Shown: positions 49,954 through 59,502 of the stretch, in pieces
Numbering within the stretch: the stretch's first letter is position 1
How the letters are laid out: every line of letters starts with the position of its first letter
Assembly: GCF_001854805.1 (NCBI RefSeq)
Contig: NZ_MBLO01000012.1
Location: forward strand, 1-63,460
From: Pseudofrankia coriaricola
GTDB taxonomy: Bacteria; Actinomycetota; Actinomycetes; Frankiales; Frankiaceae
Direction: 5' to 3'
Length of the DNA: 63,460 nt
Position numbers and translations under genes: made by a program
Notes under the pieces: model-generated
Seen by the model: the letters and a program-made list of their open reading frames with translations, nothing else
What the model was told of the DNA's origin: nothing
Database searches by the model: none

Positions 49954-51282
49954 ATGACGACCAGCGCTCTCGTCGACCTCTACGACCCGGACACCTACCT
50001 CGCCGGCCCGCCGCACGAGGCGTTCGCCGCGCTGCGGCGCGCGTCGCCCGTCCACTGGCAGGAAGTGCCGACGGGCCCTGCCGCCCCTGGCTACTGGGCG
50101 GTGCTCGGCTATGCCGAGGTCGAACACGTGCTGTGCGCACCTGAGCTGTTCAGCTCGGAGGAGGGCGGTGTCGTGCTCGACGACCTGCCACCCGACCGAC
50201 TCGCCCAGATGCGGGGCATGCTGCTGGCGATGGACCCGCCGCGGCATCGGGACTACCGCCGCCCGCTCGCGCACCGGTTCACCCACCGCGCGGTCGCCAT
50301 GCTCGAAGGGCGGGTGCGGGACGCCTCCCGGGTGATCATGCGGGAGGCCGCCGAGCGCGGCCGGTCCGGCGGCGAGGTCGAGTTCGTCAGCGAGGTCGCC
50401 GGCCAGCTGCCCACCCGCGTCGTCGGTGAGCTGATGGGCCTGCCCCGCGAGGACTGGGACTACGTCCATCGGCTGGCCGAAGCCCTCAACCGCGGCCAGG
50501 ACGCCGGCGACGCGGACCGAGCCGGCGTCGAGGGAGGCGAAGGGGACAAGGGCGGTATGGACGGCGTCGGACCGAGCCGCGGTGGGCCGGGCGGGAGCGA
50601 GCCGGGCGGGGGCGGCGCCGAGGGCGCGGCGGCACCCACCGTCGAGATGGCGATGTACGCCGCCGGGTTCGCCGCCCGCCGGCGCGCGCAGCCGCCCCGC
50701 GACGACCTGACCGGACTGCTGCTGGCCGGCGACTTCGGCGGCCGGACGATGTCGGACCTCGACTACGGCAGCTTCTTCGTCCAGCTCGTCACCGCCGGCA
50801 ACGACACCACCCAGACGATGCTGTCCTCCGGGCTGCTCGCCCTGCTCACCCACCCCGACCAGCTCGCCGGCCTGCGGGCCGACCCGTCGCTCGCTCCGGG
50901 CGCGGTCGAGGAGATCCTGCGCTGGGCGAACCCGCTGCACTACTTCCGGCGAACGGCGGCCGCCGACGCCGGGGTCGGCGGCGTCCGGATGCGGGCGGGT
51001 GACCGGCTCGCCACCTACTTCACCGCCGCCAACCGGGACGAGACGGTCTTCGAGGACCCGGACCGGTTCGACATTCGCCGCTCCCCCAACCGGCATCTGT
51101 CGTTCGGCAAGGGCGAGCACTTCTGCCTCGGCGCCCACCTGGCCCGCCTCGAGGGGCGGGTGTTCCTCGAGGAGCTGCTCTCCTCGTTCGCCAAGATCGA
51201 GCTGGCCGGCACGCCCACACGGGTCCGTTCCAACCTGAACAACGGACTGAAGTCGCTCCCGGTCCGGCTCACCCCGGCGTAG
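49954..51282 (+). CDS. Cytochrome P450
   Basis: This 442-residue soluble P450 has the I-helix AGNDTT (near residue 285), an ExxR in EEILR (near 317), and the heme loop FGKGEHFCLGAHLARLEG with the proximal Cys near 391. The N-terminus has no membrane anchor, as in bacterial P450s. An unusual Gly-rich insert of about 45 residues (about 182-228, with GGEGDKGG and GGPGGSEPGGGG) replaces the F/G-loop region. It is co-transcribed with the cupin gene. Electron-transfer partners are not in the window. The substrate is unknown; steroid or terpenoid-type P450s look similar. Confidence 0.92.
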   Translation: MTTSALVDLYDPDTYLAGPPHEAFAALRRASPVHWQEVPTGPAAPGYWAVLGYAEVEHVLCAPELFSSEEGGVVLDDLPPDRLAQMRGMLLAMDPPRHRDYRRPLAHRFTHRAVAMLEGRVRDASRVIMREAAERGRSGGEVEFVSEVAGQLPTRVVGELMGLPREDWDYVHRLAEALNRGQDAGDADRAGVEGGEGDKGGMDGVGPSRGGPGGSEPGGGGAEGAAAPTVEMAMYAAGFAARRRAQPPRDDLTGLLLAGDFGGRTMSDLDYGSFFVQLVTAGNDTTQTMLSSGLLALLTHPDQLAGLRADPSLAPGAVEEILRWANPLHYFRRTAAADAGVGGVRMRAGDRLATYFTAANRDETVFEDPDRFDIRRSPNRHLSFGKGEHFCLGAHLARLEGRVFLEELLSSFAKIELAGTPTRVRSNLNNGLKSLPVRLTPA

Positions 51283-51341
51283 GCGTCCCGCGGCCGCGGC
51301 CGGGGCATCGGCTCGCGGGAACAGGCGTCACGAAACGCCGA

Positions 51342-51384
51342 CGGCGGCGGACCGCCCTCCAGGAGGAGGGGCCGTCCGCCGCCG
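51342..51384. terminator. Bidirectional terminator between P450 and FHA-ABC genes
   Basis: CGGCGGCGGAC (51342-51352) and GTCCGCCGCCG (51374-51384) form a perfect 11-bp stem. Further pairing of CCCTCC with GGAGGG lies inside the loop. It lies between convergent stops at 51282 and 51404. Confidence 0.8.
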
Positions 51385-51403
51385 CCAGCGGTGAAGACCA
51401 GGG

Positions 51404-53971
51404 TTAGGTGGTTGCCGGTGCCTTGCGCTTCTTGCTCCTCTTCGGGTCCAGCCGACGCAGGAGCCACGACGTGATGCCGATGAACACGACGCTGACGAAC
51501 AGGCCGAGGGCGATGTCGGTCACGTACTGCTTCTTTGTGTGGTAGAACAGCGCGTCCGGCTCCGGCGCGCGCGGGTTGACCGGCACGAGGCTGTTCGGCA
51601 CGACCTGGCCGTTCTTCGTCTCCGGTCGTTTCTCCCCGGCACGGGTGATCTTGTTGAAGTCCGCGTCCGCGGCCATGGCCGCGAAGCCCCACCGGGCCGG
51701 AGAGATGACGGCGACCTGCTGCAGGCCGGGCTTGCCGGACACCGGCACGATGCCCGCGCTGAACACCAGCTGGATCATGGTGACGATCACCAGCAGCGGC
51801 ATCGTCTTGTCGGCGTTGTCCACCAGCGCGGAGATCGTCAGTCCGATCATGCCGGAGGCGAAGCCCACCACGAACACCGCGAGCATGCATTCCAGCAGTG
51901 AGTTGCCGAGGAGCAACGGGTCTGGTGGCGTCCGGCCTGCGAGCGCGATGACCGTGAACGGGATCGACTGCAGAACCGTGATGACGATCAGGACGAGGAC
52001 CTTGGAACCCACGTACGCGGACCTCGACAGACCGATCGCCCGTTCTCGGCGGAAGATCTCGCGTTCCTTGACGATCTCGCGGACCGAGTTCGACATGCCC
52101 ATGAAGCAGGCACACAGCACCATGATCAGGAAGATCGTGGGCGCGTCGGAGTTCGGTGAGAACTTGTCGCCGGTATCAGCGAAGCCACCGCCGATGGCTC
52201 TGGGGATCACGCCGAGCACGAACGGGAACGCGATCGCCAGCCGCAGGTAGCCCTTGTCGGACGCGATGACGGCGAATGTTCGCCGGCTCAGCGTCACCAG
52301 CTGCTTCCCGACCGACTGCTGCCGGATGCTGGGCAGCTCCTCCGGCGCCGGCCGCGCCGACGGCGCGGTCACCGCCGACGGGACGTAGTGCCGCGACTGG
52401 CGGAACTTCGCCGCCGACTCGGGGCCCGGCGTCGCCTCCAGCCCGCGGAAGACCCGGGGGTAGTTGCTCTCGCCGAAGAACGTCAGCGCGTCCCCCGGCG
52501 GGCCGAAGTAGGCGACGTAGCCGCCGGGAGCAAGGACCAGGACGTAGTCACACAGGTCAAGCTGCAGCACGGAGTGCGTGACGACGATGACCGTGCGGCC
52601 GTCGTCGGCGAGCGTGCGCAGCGACTCCATGACGTTGAGGTCCATGCCCGGGTCGAGACCGGAGGTCGGCTCGTCCAAGTACAGCAACGTCGGGCGGGTG
52701 AGCAGCTCGAGCGCGACCGAGGTCCGCTTGCGCTGACCGCCGGAAAGCCGGGAGACGACCGTGTTCGCGTGCTGGGTGAGGCCGAGCTCCCCGAGCACCT
52801 CGTCGATCCGGGCGGAACGCTCCTTCGGCGTGACGTCCGGCGGGAAGCGCAGCTCGGCGCCCAGTTCGAGCGCCTTCCGCACGGTCAGCGAGGTGTGCAG
52901 GATGTCGTCCTGCGGCACGTAGCCGATCCGGCGGCGCAGCTCGTCGTACTCGTCGTACAGGTCCCGGCCGGCGTAGCGGACCGTGCCCTTGTCCGCCGGG
53001 CGGAAGCCGGTGAGCGCGTTGAGCAGCGTCGACTTGCCGGCGCCCGACGGGCCGACGACGCCGAGCAGCGCCCGCCCGGGCAGTCGGAACGTCATGTCGT
53101 GCATGAGCTGCTTACCGCCGCCGGGCGCCCACACGTTGAGGTCGTCGGCCTCGAAGCTGACGTCGCCGGAGTCGACGTACTCGACGAGCAGGTTGCCCTC
53201 GAGCTGGAAGACGTGGTGCCCGACGGCGATGACCTCGCCCTGGCGGACCGGGCCGCGGTTCACGCGGCGGCCGTTGAGGAACGAGCCGTTCGCCGAGTCG
53301 AGGTCGACGAGCTCGACGTTGCCGCCCCGGACGGACAGCTGGGCGTGGTGGCGGGAGGCGAGCAGGTCGGTGATGACGATGTCGTTGTCGCGGCCGCGGC
53401 CAATCGTCATCGTGCCCTGGCGCAGCGGGTAGGTCTTGCTGCGCTCGTGCTCGCGGTCAAGCCGGGTGTGCCCGCTCTGCTCCGCCTGGGCGTAGTCCGC
53501 CTCGGGGTAGCCGCCGGAGCGGGCGTCCTGGTAGTCGAAGTCGTCGCCTCGGGTCGGCCGGGTCGGCCGGTTGGCGCCGGGCGAACGCGGCGGGGTGTAG
53601 CCCGCCTGGTTCGGCAGCATGGTCTGCATGTCCGCGTCGCCGCCGTAGTCGTACGGCGACCGCTGCGACGGGAACTCGGTGAGGATGACGACCTCGGGAC
53701 CGGTCGGCGTGCCCAGCCGGAACAGCGTCTCGCCGTGGACCTGGACGGTCTGCAGCATCCGCTGGCCGCCGAGCCAGGTGCCGTTGGAGCTCACGTCCCG
53801 CACGGCCCAGCCGTCGGGCGTCTCCTCGATCATGAGGTGCTGTCGGGACACCCGGCTGTCCGCGATCACATAGTCCGCGTTGCGGGCCCGGCCGATGATG
53901 AACCGTGGCTGCCCGGTCGGTACGACTACCTGGCCGGCCTCGCTGCTGATCCTTAGAACGGCCGTAGACAC
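51404..53971 (-). CDS. ABC exporter with two N-terminal FHA domains
   Basis: This 855-residue protein has a first FHA domain at about 20-100 (FIIGRARNADYVI, SRQHLMI, NGTWLGG) and a second at about 190-265 (IGRGRDNDIVI, SRHHAQL, NGSFLNG). An ABCG-type ATPase follows (Walker A GPSGAGKST near 310, LSGGQRKRTSV, LLYLDEPTSGLDPG), then a six-helix ABC-2 membrane domain (570-850). The ATPase/membrane half is a close paralogue of the C-terminal half of the kinase fusion at 8749-12324, but no kinase is attached. It is probably regulated by phospho-Thr partners. This layout is known in mycobacteria (Rv1747-like). Confidence 0.93.
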   Translation of the reverse strand: MSTAVLRISSEAGQVVVPTGQPRFIIGRARNADYVIADSRVSRQHLMIEETPDGWAVRDVSSNGTWLGGQRMLQTVQVHGETLFRLGTPTGPEVVILTEFPSQRSPYDYGGDADMQTMLPNQAGYTPPRSPGANRPTRPTRGDDFDYQDARSGGYPEADYAQAEQSGHTRLDREHERSKTYPLRQGTMTIGRGRDNDIVITDLLASRHHAQLSVRGGNVELVDLDSANGSFLNGRRVNRGPVRQGEVIAVGHHVFQLEGNLLVEYVDSGDVSFEADDLNVWAPGGGKQLMHDMTFRLPGRALLGVVGPSGAGKSTLLNALTGFRPADKGTVRYAGRDLYDEYDELRRRIGYVPQDDILHTSLTVRKALELGAELRFPPDVTPKERSARIDEVLGELGLTQHANTVVSRLSGGQRKRTSVALELLTRPTLLYLDEPTSGLDPGMDLNVMESLRTLADDGRTVIVVTHSVLQLDLCDYVLVLAPGGYVAYFGPPGDALTFFGESNYPRVFRGLEATPGPESAAKFRQSRHYVPSAVTAPSARPAPEELPSIRQQSVGKQLVTLSRRTFAVIASDKGYLRLAIAFPFVLGVIPRAIGGGFADTGDKFSPNSDAPTIFLIMVLCACFMGMSNSVREIVKEREIFRRERAIGLSRSAYVGSKVLVLIVITVLQSIPFTVIALAGRTPPDPLLLGNSLLECMLAVFVVGFASGMIGLTISALVDNADKTMPLLVIVTMIQLVFSAGIVPVSGKPGLQQVAVISPARWGFAAMAADADFNKITRAGEKRPETKNGQVVPNSLVPVNPRAPEPDALFYHTKKQYVTDIALGLFVSVVFIGITSWLLRRLDPKRSKKRKAPATT

Positions 53972-54603
53972 GTGTCTCCCCCTCCAAGACGGGACGCTGG
54001 CCGGGCTGCCCCGCCGAGCTCGTTCTGTCCACCAACCGTCTGCCCACCGGAGGCGGGCGCGCCCACGGCCCGGGAAACCCCGGGGACCCAGGACGGGTAG
54101 CTCGACGGCGTCACTACCAGACCAACCTCGTCACGAAACGACCGATCTTGTGGCAGATCGTAGCGTCGCACTCCGGGGCCCACCCAAGCCGGGTGACCGT
54201 GCGACCCGCTTGTCGGACATCTCATCCCCGGTATACCGGGAAACACAGACCTGTTGGCGCGCAACGACCGCGGCCGGCCACGCGCCGTGAGGCCAATGAC
54301 CTCACCAACCACCATCCGGATTCCGCTCCTCCATGCCGGGCGACCGGTCCGACGAACGCTCCCCCGAGGGCCGCGCACGCGCTCCGACGACGGTACCGAT
54401 CCGTGGACTGGCTATCCGGATCGGACCGGTTCGAGCATCCTCTCCTCGCGGCTGGTCGGCCCGGGTCTGTCGTTGACCTGACCTTGGTCCGTCGCCGGAC
54501 CGACCCCGTGACCACGGCGAACCCCGTCCGCCGTCACGGACCGTCGCCAGGATCGGCCCCGCGGACATGGACAGGCCGCCGGATCAGGCTCCAGGGAGCA
54601 GCG
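53972..54603. other. 632-bp intergenic region, nothing supported
   Basis: This lies between two minus-strand genes. It should hold the FHA-ABC promoter and the end of the DUF2993 transcript. Short frames on both strands are Arg/Pro-rich and not convincing. Confidence 0.4.
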
Positions 54604-56127
54604 CTACTTGGCGGACTGGGCGGGCAGCACGACGTCCTTGGCCGTGGCCGACACCGACAGGCCGGTCGCCGTCGTGCCGGCGCTGACGATGGTCAGGTCG
54701 AACGGCAGGTTGTCCGGCAGCGGCAACGGGACCGGGATGGACGCGTTGGACACCAGGTCACCGAGGTCGGGAGTGCTGAGGCCGTTCACCGAGCCGCTGA
54801 CCTCCGACGGGGTGATCTTGAGCTGGTTGTTCGCCACAGTGAAGGACCCGACGCCGGTCAGCGTTACGTCGACCTTTGTCCCGACGACGGGAATCGTGGT
54901 CTGGTCCTGGCCGGTGATCTGTACCTTCTTGCCGCCGTCGGCCGGGGCGAGCTGCCAGTGGAAGGGCTTGTCCTTGAGGAAGGCGTTGATCTCGTCGTAG
55001 TTGATCCGCACGGTCGCCTCGACGTTGTCGACCGGGACCTTGCCGACGTTGTTCGAGATCGCGTCACCGAGCGGGACGTGCGCGCCCTTCAGGTGCGCGT
55101 CGACGCCGGCGATCTTCGGCCCGTCCGCGGTGGTCGGGATGTTCTCCAGCGTGACGCCGATGTCCTTGAACTTGCCGAACAGGATCTGGGTGAGGAACGG
55201 GAAGCCGCCAAGGCTGACCTTGCGCACGATCGGCGGCTGCTGCCCCTCCTTCATGTTCTGGGCCACGGCCACCTCGACCTGCTTGCGCATCTGGCCCACC
55301 GCGATGTGCGCGACGACGCGGTCGAGCGGGATCGCCAGGATCAGCAGCAGAACGACCACGATGAGCGCGATCAGCCGCCCGCGCCTGCGCCGCTTCTTCG
55401 GTGGCTTCTCCCCGGCCGCGCCGCCGCCAGGCACCGGCGGGCCGCCGGTGCCTGACCCGGCCGCCGGCAGACCGCCCGTGCCGTCACGCCAGCCGCCGCC
55501 GTCCGCCCGGGCGGCCTGCCAGCCTACCGCGGGGACCGGGGAGTAGGGCTCGCTGTGCTCGGTGACGGCCGCGGGGTCGACGTACTCGTCCTCGTCGTCG
55601 AGCTGGCCGTAGCCCAGCTGCTCCGTCGGCTTGCTGACCCCACTTCCCTGGCCCGGCGTCCTGGCGCCGGCGCCCCCGCCGGAGCCGACCCGGCCGATGT
55701 ACTCGGTGGGTCGCTCCCCGCCTGGGCGTTCCTGGGGCCTGGGCGTGCCACCGGACGCCGGCGGCTGGGTGCGGCGGGTCGGCGGGACCGGCGACGGGAA
55801 CTCACCGGGACGCGGAGTCGGGTACCGCTCGACGGGGATGCCGGGCTGCGAGGTGTAACCGGTGCTGCCCGGTCCGCCGGCGTCGCGGCGCGACCGTGCC
55901 GTCTCGTCGGCACCGGCGCCGCCGGAAGCCGGCTTGAACCAGTCCGCCGGCGGCGGCGGGCCGGCCGGCCGGAAGGACTCCGGGGGCGGCGGCGGTGCGC
56001 TCGGCGCGCCGGGGCGGTTCGGGCCCCTGCGCCCACGCCTGTCCGCGGAGTCGCGTCGGACCCGGGCGACCTCGCCGGGTTCGTACGCCTCGTCGTCTGT
56101 TGGGTTGTTCACGGGGTCATCTCCCAT
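54604..56127 (-). CDS. DUF2993 (LmeA-like) membrane-anchored protein
   Basis: This 507-residue protein starts at ATG 56127 (MGDDPVNNPTDD). The first 250 residues are a disordered, Pro/Gly/Arg-rich cytoplasmic region that includes ADWFKPASGG. A basic KKRRRRGR stretch and one helix (LIALIVVVLLLILAIPL) follow. The extracytoplasmic DUF2993 domain (about 285-505) contains VSLGGFPFLTQILFGKFKDI and DLTIVSAGTTATGL. DUF2993 members such as mycobacterial LmeA bind phospholipids and support lipid or glycolipid trafficking. The long disordered N-terminus is unusual for the family and may carry phosphorylation sites for the kinases here. Confidence 0.88.
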   Translation of the reverse strand: MGDDPVNNPTDDEAYEPGEVARVRRDSADRRGRRGPNRPGAPSAPPPPPESFRPAGPPPPADWFKPASGGAGADETARSRRDAGGPGSTGYTSQPGIPVERYPTPRPGEFPSPVPPTRRTQPPASGGTPRPQERPGGERPTEYIGRVGSGGGAGARTPGQGSGVSKPTEQLGYGQLDDEDEYVDPAAVTEHSEPYSPVPAVGWQAARADGGGWRDGTGGLPAAGSGTGGPPVPGGGAAGEKPPKKRRRRGRLIALIVVVLLLILAIPLDRVVAHIAVGQMRKQVEVAVAQNMKEGQQPPIVRKVSLGGFPFLTQILFGKFKDIGVTLENIPTTADGPKIAGVDAHLKGAHVPLGDAISNNVGKVPVDNVEATVRINYDEINAFLKDKPFHWQLAPADGGKKVQITGQDQTTIPVVGTKVDVTLTGVGSFTVANNQLKITPSEVSGSVNGLSTPDLGDLVSNASIPVPLPLPDNLPFDLTIVSAGTTATGLSVSATAKDVVLPAQSAK

Positions 56128-56340
56128 CAGGGCCGCGCCGACCCACGCGCGCGAGGACTTCCCCACCCCGTCGGCTCATCCACCGGATGGTCGCACGTCC
56201 AGACCCTCCCTGGAGCGCCGAGGGGGTGATCGTTGCCACGGTGCGGGTGTCCAGTTTCCGACGTTTCCCAGCGTCACGACGCCGCCGCCGTCCGCGAGGT
56301 GACGTCCGCTCCCGAGGACAGGCGGAAGCGGGCGCCCCGC

Positions 56341-56384
56341 GGGCCGTGAACGGCCCGTGGCCCATGGATCGCGCCCCACGGGCC
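56341..56384. terminator. Paired hairpins after SDR gene
   Basis: GGGCCGT/ACGGCCC (56341-56356, 2-base loop) and GGCCCGTGG/CCACGGGCC (56352-56384) overlap as alternative stems. They lie between the stop of the SDR gene (56465) and the start of the DUF2993 gene (56127). Confidence 0.55.
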
Positions 56385-56464
56385 ATATCGCCCGGCCACG
56401 GATCGCGCCCGCGGCCCGCGGGGGCAACCGGCGAGCGGCGGCCCCAGGAGCTCGAGGCGGCCCG

Positions 56465-57232
56465 TCAGACCTCGAGCGGTAGCGTGGCGGCGGACCGGCG
56501 GGGGCCGGGCGGGGCGAGACGGAAGACCGCGCCGCGCGGTGACGCGTACGCCTGCCAGAAGTGGTCGGCGACCACCTCCGGGCGCAGCGGGCCGCCGGGC
56601 CCGACCTTGCCGTCGAGGACGACGGTGCGCATCCGGACACCCTGGTCGGCGAGCGCCGGGCCCACGGCGGCGGCGAGCGCCGCGAGCCCCGCCTTGCCGA
56701 CCGCGAGCGCGAACCGCCCGGCGGGCGGCTCGGTGCGGCTGCCGGCCACGGTCACCAGGATCGTCGCGCCGACCCGGTCGACCAGCAGCGGCGCGGCGGC
56801 CTGGACCGCGGTGAGGGCACCGGTGACATTGACGGCGAGCGTCTGGTTGAGGACGTCGGCGGGGACGGAGAGCGCGCTGCCGCGGATAGAGAGCTTGGCG
56901 TTGTAGACGAGCACGGTCAGGCCGCCGAGATCCGCGGCGAGCCTTTCCAGCGCCGCGGCCAGGCCTGTGGCGTCGGTGACGTCGGCGACCGCGCCGCGCA
57001 TGGTGAGCCCGGCGCTGGCGAGCTCCCCGGCCACCCGGTCGAGCGTGTCCGCGGAACGGGCCACCACGCCGAGCCGGAAGCCCTCTCGCCCGAACCGGGC
57101 GAGCAGCTGGGTACCGAACGCGGCGCCGGGCCCGACGACCACCAGCCCGCGCGTCACGGGCACGGACGCCGGCACCGGCCCGGGCGCGACCGCGCCCGTG
57201 ACCGTCGCCGCGGCCGGCGTGTCCGGTGGCAT
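56465..57232 (-). CDS. Atypical SDR-like protein lacking catalytic Tyr
   Basis: This 255-residue Rossmann protein has a nucleotide-binding loop reading VVVGPGAAFGTQL (usual TGxxxGIG replaced) and VARSADTLDR after strand 2. In the usual active-site region, FALAVGKAGL retains Lys but has Ala at the Tyr position; VTVAGSRTEP offers a Ser. It ends ADHFWQAYASPRG, as in many atypical SDRs. It may bind NAD(P) without classical chemistry, or be a structural or regulatory SDR. ATG 57232 (MPPDTP) is chosen because the upstream extension is unconserved. Confidence 0.8.
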   Translation of the reverse strand: MPPDTPAAATVTGAVAPGPVPASVPVTRGLVVVGPGAAFGTQLLARFGREGFRLGVVARSADTLDRVAGELASAGLTMRGAVADVTDATGLAAALERLAADLGGLTVLVYNAKLSIRGSALSVPADVLNQTLAVNVTGALTAVQAAAPLLVDRVGATILVTVAGSRTEPPAGRFALAVGKAGLAALAAAVGPALADQGVRMRTVVLDGKVGPGGPLRPEVVADHFWQAYASPRGAVFRLAPPGPRRSAATLPLEV

Positions 57233-57313
57233 AGGTCCATCTTGGACCGTCCCCGCGTCACCACACGACCAAGGCGCCGAAAATTTGTTCGAACTACCCG
57301 CTAGAGGGCCAAA

Positions 57314-57346
57314 GGGGGTGCGAAAATCCTCCTCCTTCGCACCCCC
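57314..57346. terminator. Terminator after small membrane gene, 11-bp stem
   Basis: GGGGGTGCGAA (57314-57324) and TTCGCACCCCC (57336-57346) pair perfectly around 11 bases. The hairpin lies just after the stop (57370) of the small minus-strand gene and before the SDR start. Confidence 0.8.
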
Positions 57347-57369
57347 GGAGGCCTCCGTCCCCAGAAGCA

Positions 57370-57528
57370 CTAGTGGCCGGCGAGCTCCCGGGCCCTGCGG
57401 GTGCGGTCGAGCTCAGCCTGGGCGCGCAGCGGAGCCGACTTCCGGTAGTAGTAGATGATCGGCGGGAAGACGATCAGCGGCGGGATCGCCATCAACAGCC
57501 CGAAGATCACCACTGCCCCGATTACCAC
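57370..57528 (-). CDS. Small single-helix membrane protein
   Basis: This 52-residue protein starts at GTG 57528 after a GAGAGGGG ribosome site. A long hydrophobic helix (VVIGAVVIFGLLMAIPPLIV) is followed by FPPIIYYYRKSAPLRAQAEL and a charged amphipathic helix ending ARELAGH. The Tyr-rich interface and basic helix suggest a cytoplasmic C-terminus. No family is named. Its own terminator and RBS support a real gene. Confidence 0.6.
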   Translation of the reverse strand: MVIGAVVIFGLLMAIPPLIVFPPIIYYYRKSAPLRAQAELDRTRRARELAGH

Positions 57529-57648
57529 TGCGCACCCCTCTCGCGCCCCCACCCACGGGGGAAAATCCTCAAGGCCCGCCTCGGTCACACCGGGTCCCAC
57601 CGTCGGAGGTCTCACCGTCGGTTCTACCGAATGTCGTAGGCGACGTCG

Positions 57649-59502
57649 TCAGCCTATCGATTCCGCCGGGGTCCCTGCCGGATTGGTGGAGCTTGCGGAG
57701 CCCGGGGTCCCTGTTCGATCGGCGGAGCCGATCGGAGAGGTCTGCTGGGAGGTCCGCGACGCGCCGAGCCCCTCCGCCGCCGGCCGTTGGGCGGACGCGG
57801 TCCGTTCGGGGACGAGCACGCCGGGGTTGAGGATGCCGGCGGGGTCGAGCGTCTGCTTGACGGCGCGCAGCACGGCGACGCCGACGTCGCCGATCTCGGC
57901 GCCGAGCCAGGGGCGATGGTCGGTGCCGACAGCGTGGTGGTGGGTGATCGTCCCGCCGGCGGCTACGATCGCGTCGCTCGCGGCCGCCTTCGCCGTGGCC
58001 CACAGGCCCACGCGGTCGTCGCTGTGGCCGGCGACCAGCGTGAAGTACAGCGACGCGCCGGTCGGGTACAGATGCGAGACATGGCAGAGGACCACCGCCG
58101 GCACCCCGGCTGCGGCGTAGACCTCGGCGAGGGCGCCGCGCACGCCCGCGTACAGGCCCGAAAGCCCCGACCAGAAGGTCGCCGTCTCCAGCGTCTCCGC
58201 GAACATGCCGGCGTCGAGCAGCGCGTCGCGCAGCCGGGGGCCGTGGAACCGTCCGCGCACCCAGTCGTCGCCGACCTCGGTGCCCAGCGGGCGCGCGGCG
58301 CGGGCGCTCAACAGCTCGGCGAGATCCGCGGCCTGCCGGCGCACCCGCTCGGGCTCCCCCTCGTACCCGAGCACGACGTAGCATCCGGAACCCCCGTCGG
58401 CGCCGTCCGCGCCCTCGCCGGTCGGCTCGCCGGCGCCGTGCGGGGTGGCGGCGCCCGCGGCCGTCTCCAGCTCGTCGGAGAGCCGGGCGACCGCCGGGAG
58501 CAGGTCGCGCTGGGCCAGCTCGCGCATCAAGTCGAGGCCGGCGGCGAACGTGTCGACCCGCCAGCCCTCGTAGCGGCGCCGCGCCGGCAGCGGGCGCACC
58601 CGCACCCGCACCTCGGTGATCACCCCGAACGCGCCCTCCGAGCCGAGCACCAGCTGGCGCAGATCAGGGCCGGCCGCGGAGGCCGGCGCCCGGCCAAGCT
58701 CCCAGCCACCGAGCGGCGTCGCCACCCGCAGCCCGACGACGACCGCGTCGAACCGGCCGTAGCCGCTGGACGCCTGTCCGCTGGAGCGGGTCGCGGCGAA
58801 GCCACCAATGGTCGCGTACTCCCAGGACTGCGGCACATGGCCGATGGTCAGGCCGTGCTCGGCGAGCAGCGCCTCGGCCGCGGGGCCACGCAGCCCCGGC
58901 TCCAGCGTGGCGGTGAGCGAGGCCCGGTCGACGTCGAGCAGCCGGTTCATCCGGCGCAGGTCGAGCGCGACGACGGCGGCGAAGCCGGCCCTCCTCGGCG
59001 CGAGACCGCCGACCACGGAGGTACCGCCGCCGAACGGCACGACGGCGACGCGATGCTCGGCGCAGGCGGCGAGCAGCGCGGCGACCTCGTCGTGGCTGGC
59101 CGGCGTCAGCACCGCGTCCGGGGCGGCGGAGGCATCGCCGGCGCGCAGCGCGAGCAGGTCGGTCGTGGAGCGCCCCCGGCAGTGCCGGATCCGGATCTCC
59201 CGGTCGTCGCGGACGTGCTCGGCGCCGACGATGGCGGCCAGGTCGCCGCGCGCGGGCCCGGGCAGCCCGGACGGCGGGAGCTCGACGGCGCCGAGATCCA
59301 CCGGCGGGCTCGGCCGTTCGGCGAAGCCAAGCCCATCGACGAGCAGCGCCCGGACCGCGCCGGGCAGTTCCACCCGCTCGTCGGGGCTCCCCCACCCCCA
59401 CCACGCCAGGTCGCCGGCGTCATCGGCCTGCTCGGGGCCGCCTGAAGGGGGTGAGGCCTGGCGCTGGCGGAGGCTGTCCGGCGGATTCCGCGACTCGGTC
59501 AC
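57649..59502 (-). CDS. FAD-binding oxidase of the alkyl-DHAP synthase type
   Basis: This 617-residue flavoprotein starts at GTG 59502. The VAO-type FAD-binding domain has VVPFGGGTSVVGGL (near residue 155), ATIGGFAATRSSGQASSGYG (near 235) and VLGSEGAFGVITEVRVRVRP. The C-terminal cap/active-site domain carries GGTITHHHAVGTDHRPWL (near 515), the His cluster of alkyldihydroxyacetonephosphate synthase. It ends ILNPGVLVP plus a low-complexity tail of about 50 residues. The eukaryotic relative makes the ether bond of ether lipids. It is divergent from a glycerol-3-phosphate dehydrogenase gene, whose product could supply DHAP. Confidence 0.9.
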   Translation of the reverse strand: MTESRNPPDSLRQRQASPPSGGPEQADDAGDLAWWGWGSPDERVELPGAVRALLVDGLGFAERPSPPVDLGAVELPPSGLPGPARGDLAAIVGAEHVRDDREIRIRHCRGRSTTDLLALRAGDASAAPDAVLTPASHDEVAALLAACAEHRVAVVPFGGGTSVVGGLAPRRAGFAAVVALDLRRMNRLLDVDRASLTATLEPGLRGPAAEALLAEHGLTIGHVPQSWEYATIGGFAATRSSGQASSGYGRFDAVVVGLRVATPLGGWELGRAPASAAGPDLRQLVLGSEGAFGVITEVRVRVRPLPARRRYEGWRVDTFAAGLDLMRELAQRDLLPAVARLSDELETAAGAATPHGAGEPTGEGADGADGGSGCYVVLGYEGEPERVRRQAADLAELLSARAARPLGTEVGDDWVRGRFHGPRLRDALLDAGMFAETLETATFWSGLSGLYAGVRGALAEVYAAAGVPAVVLCHVSHLYPTGASLYFTLVAGHSDDRVGLWATAKAAASDAIVAAGGTITHHHAVGTDHRPWLGAEIGDVGVAVLRAVKQTLDPAGILNPGVLVPERTASAQRPAAEGLGASRTSQQTSPIGSADRTGTPGSASSTNPAGTPAESIG

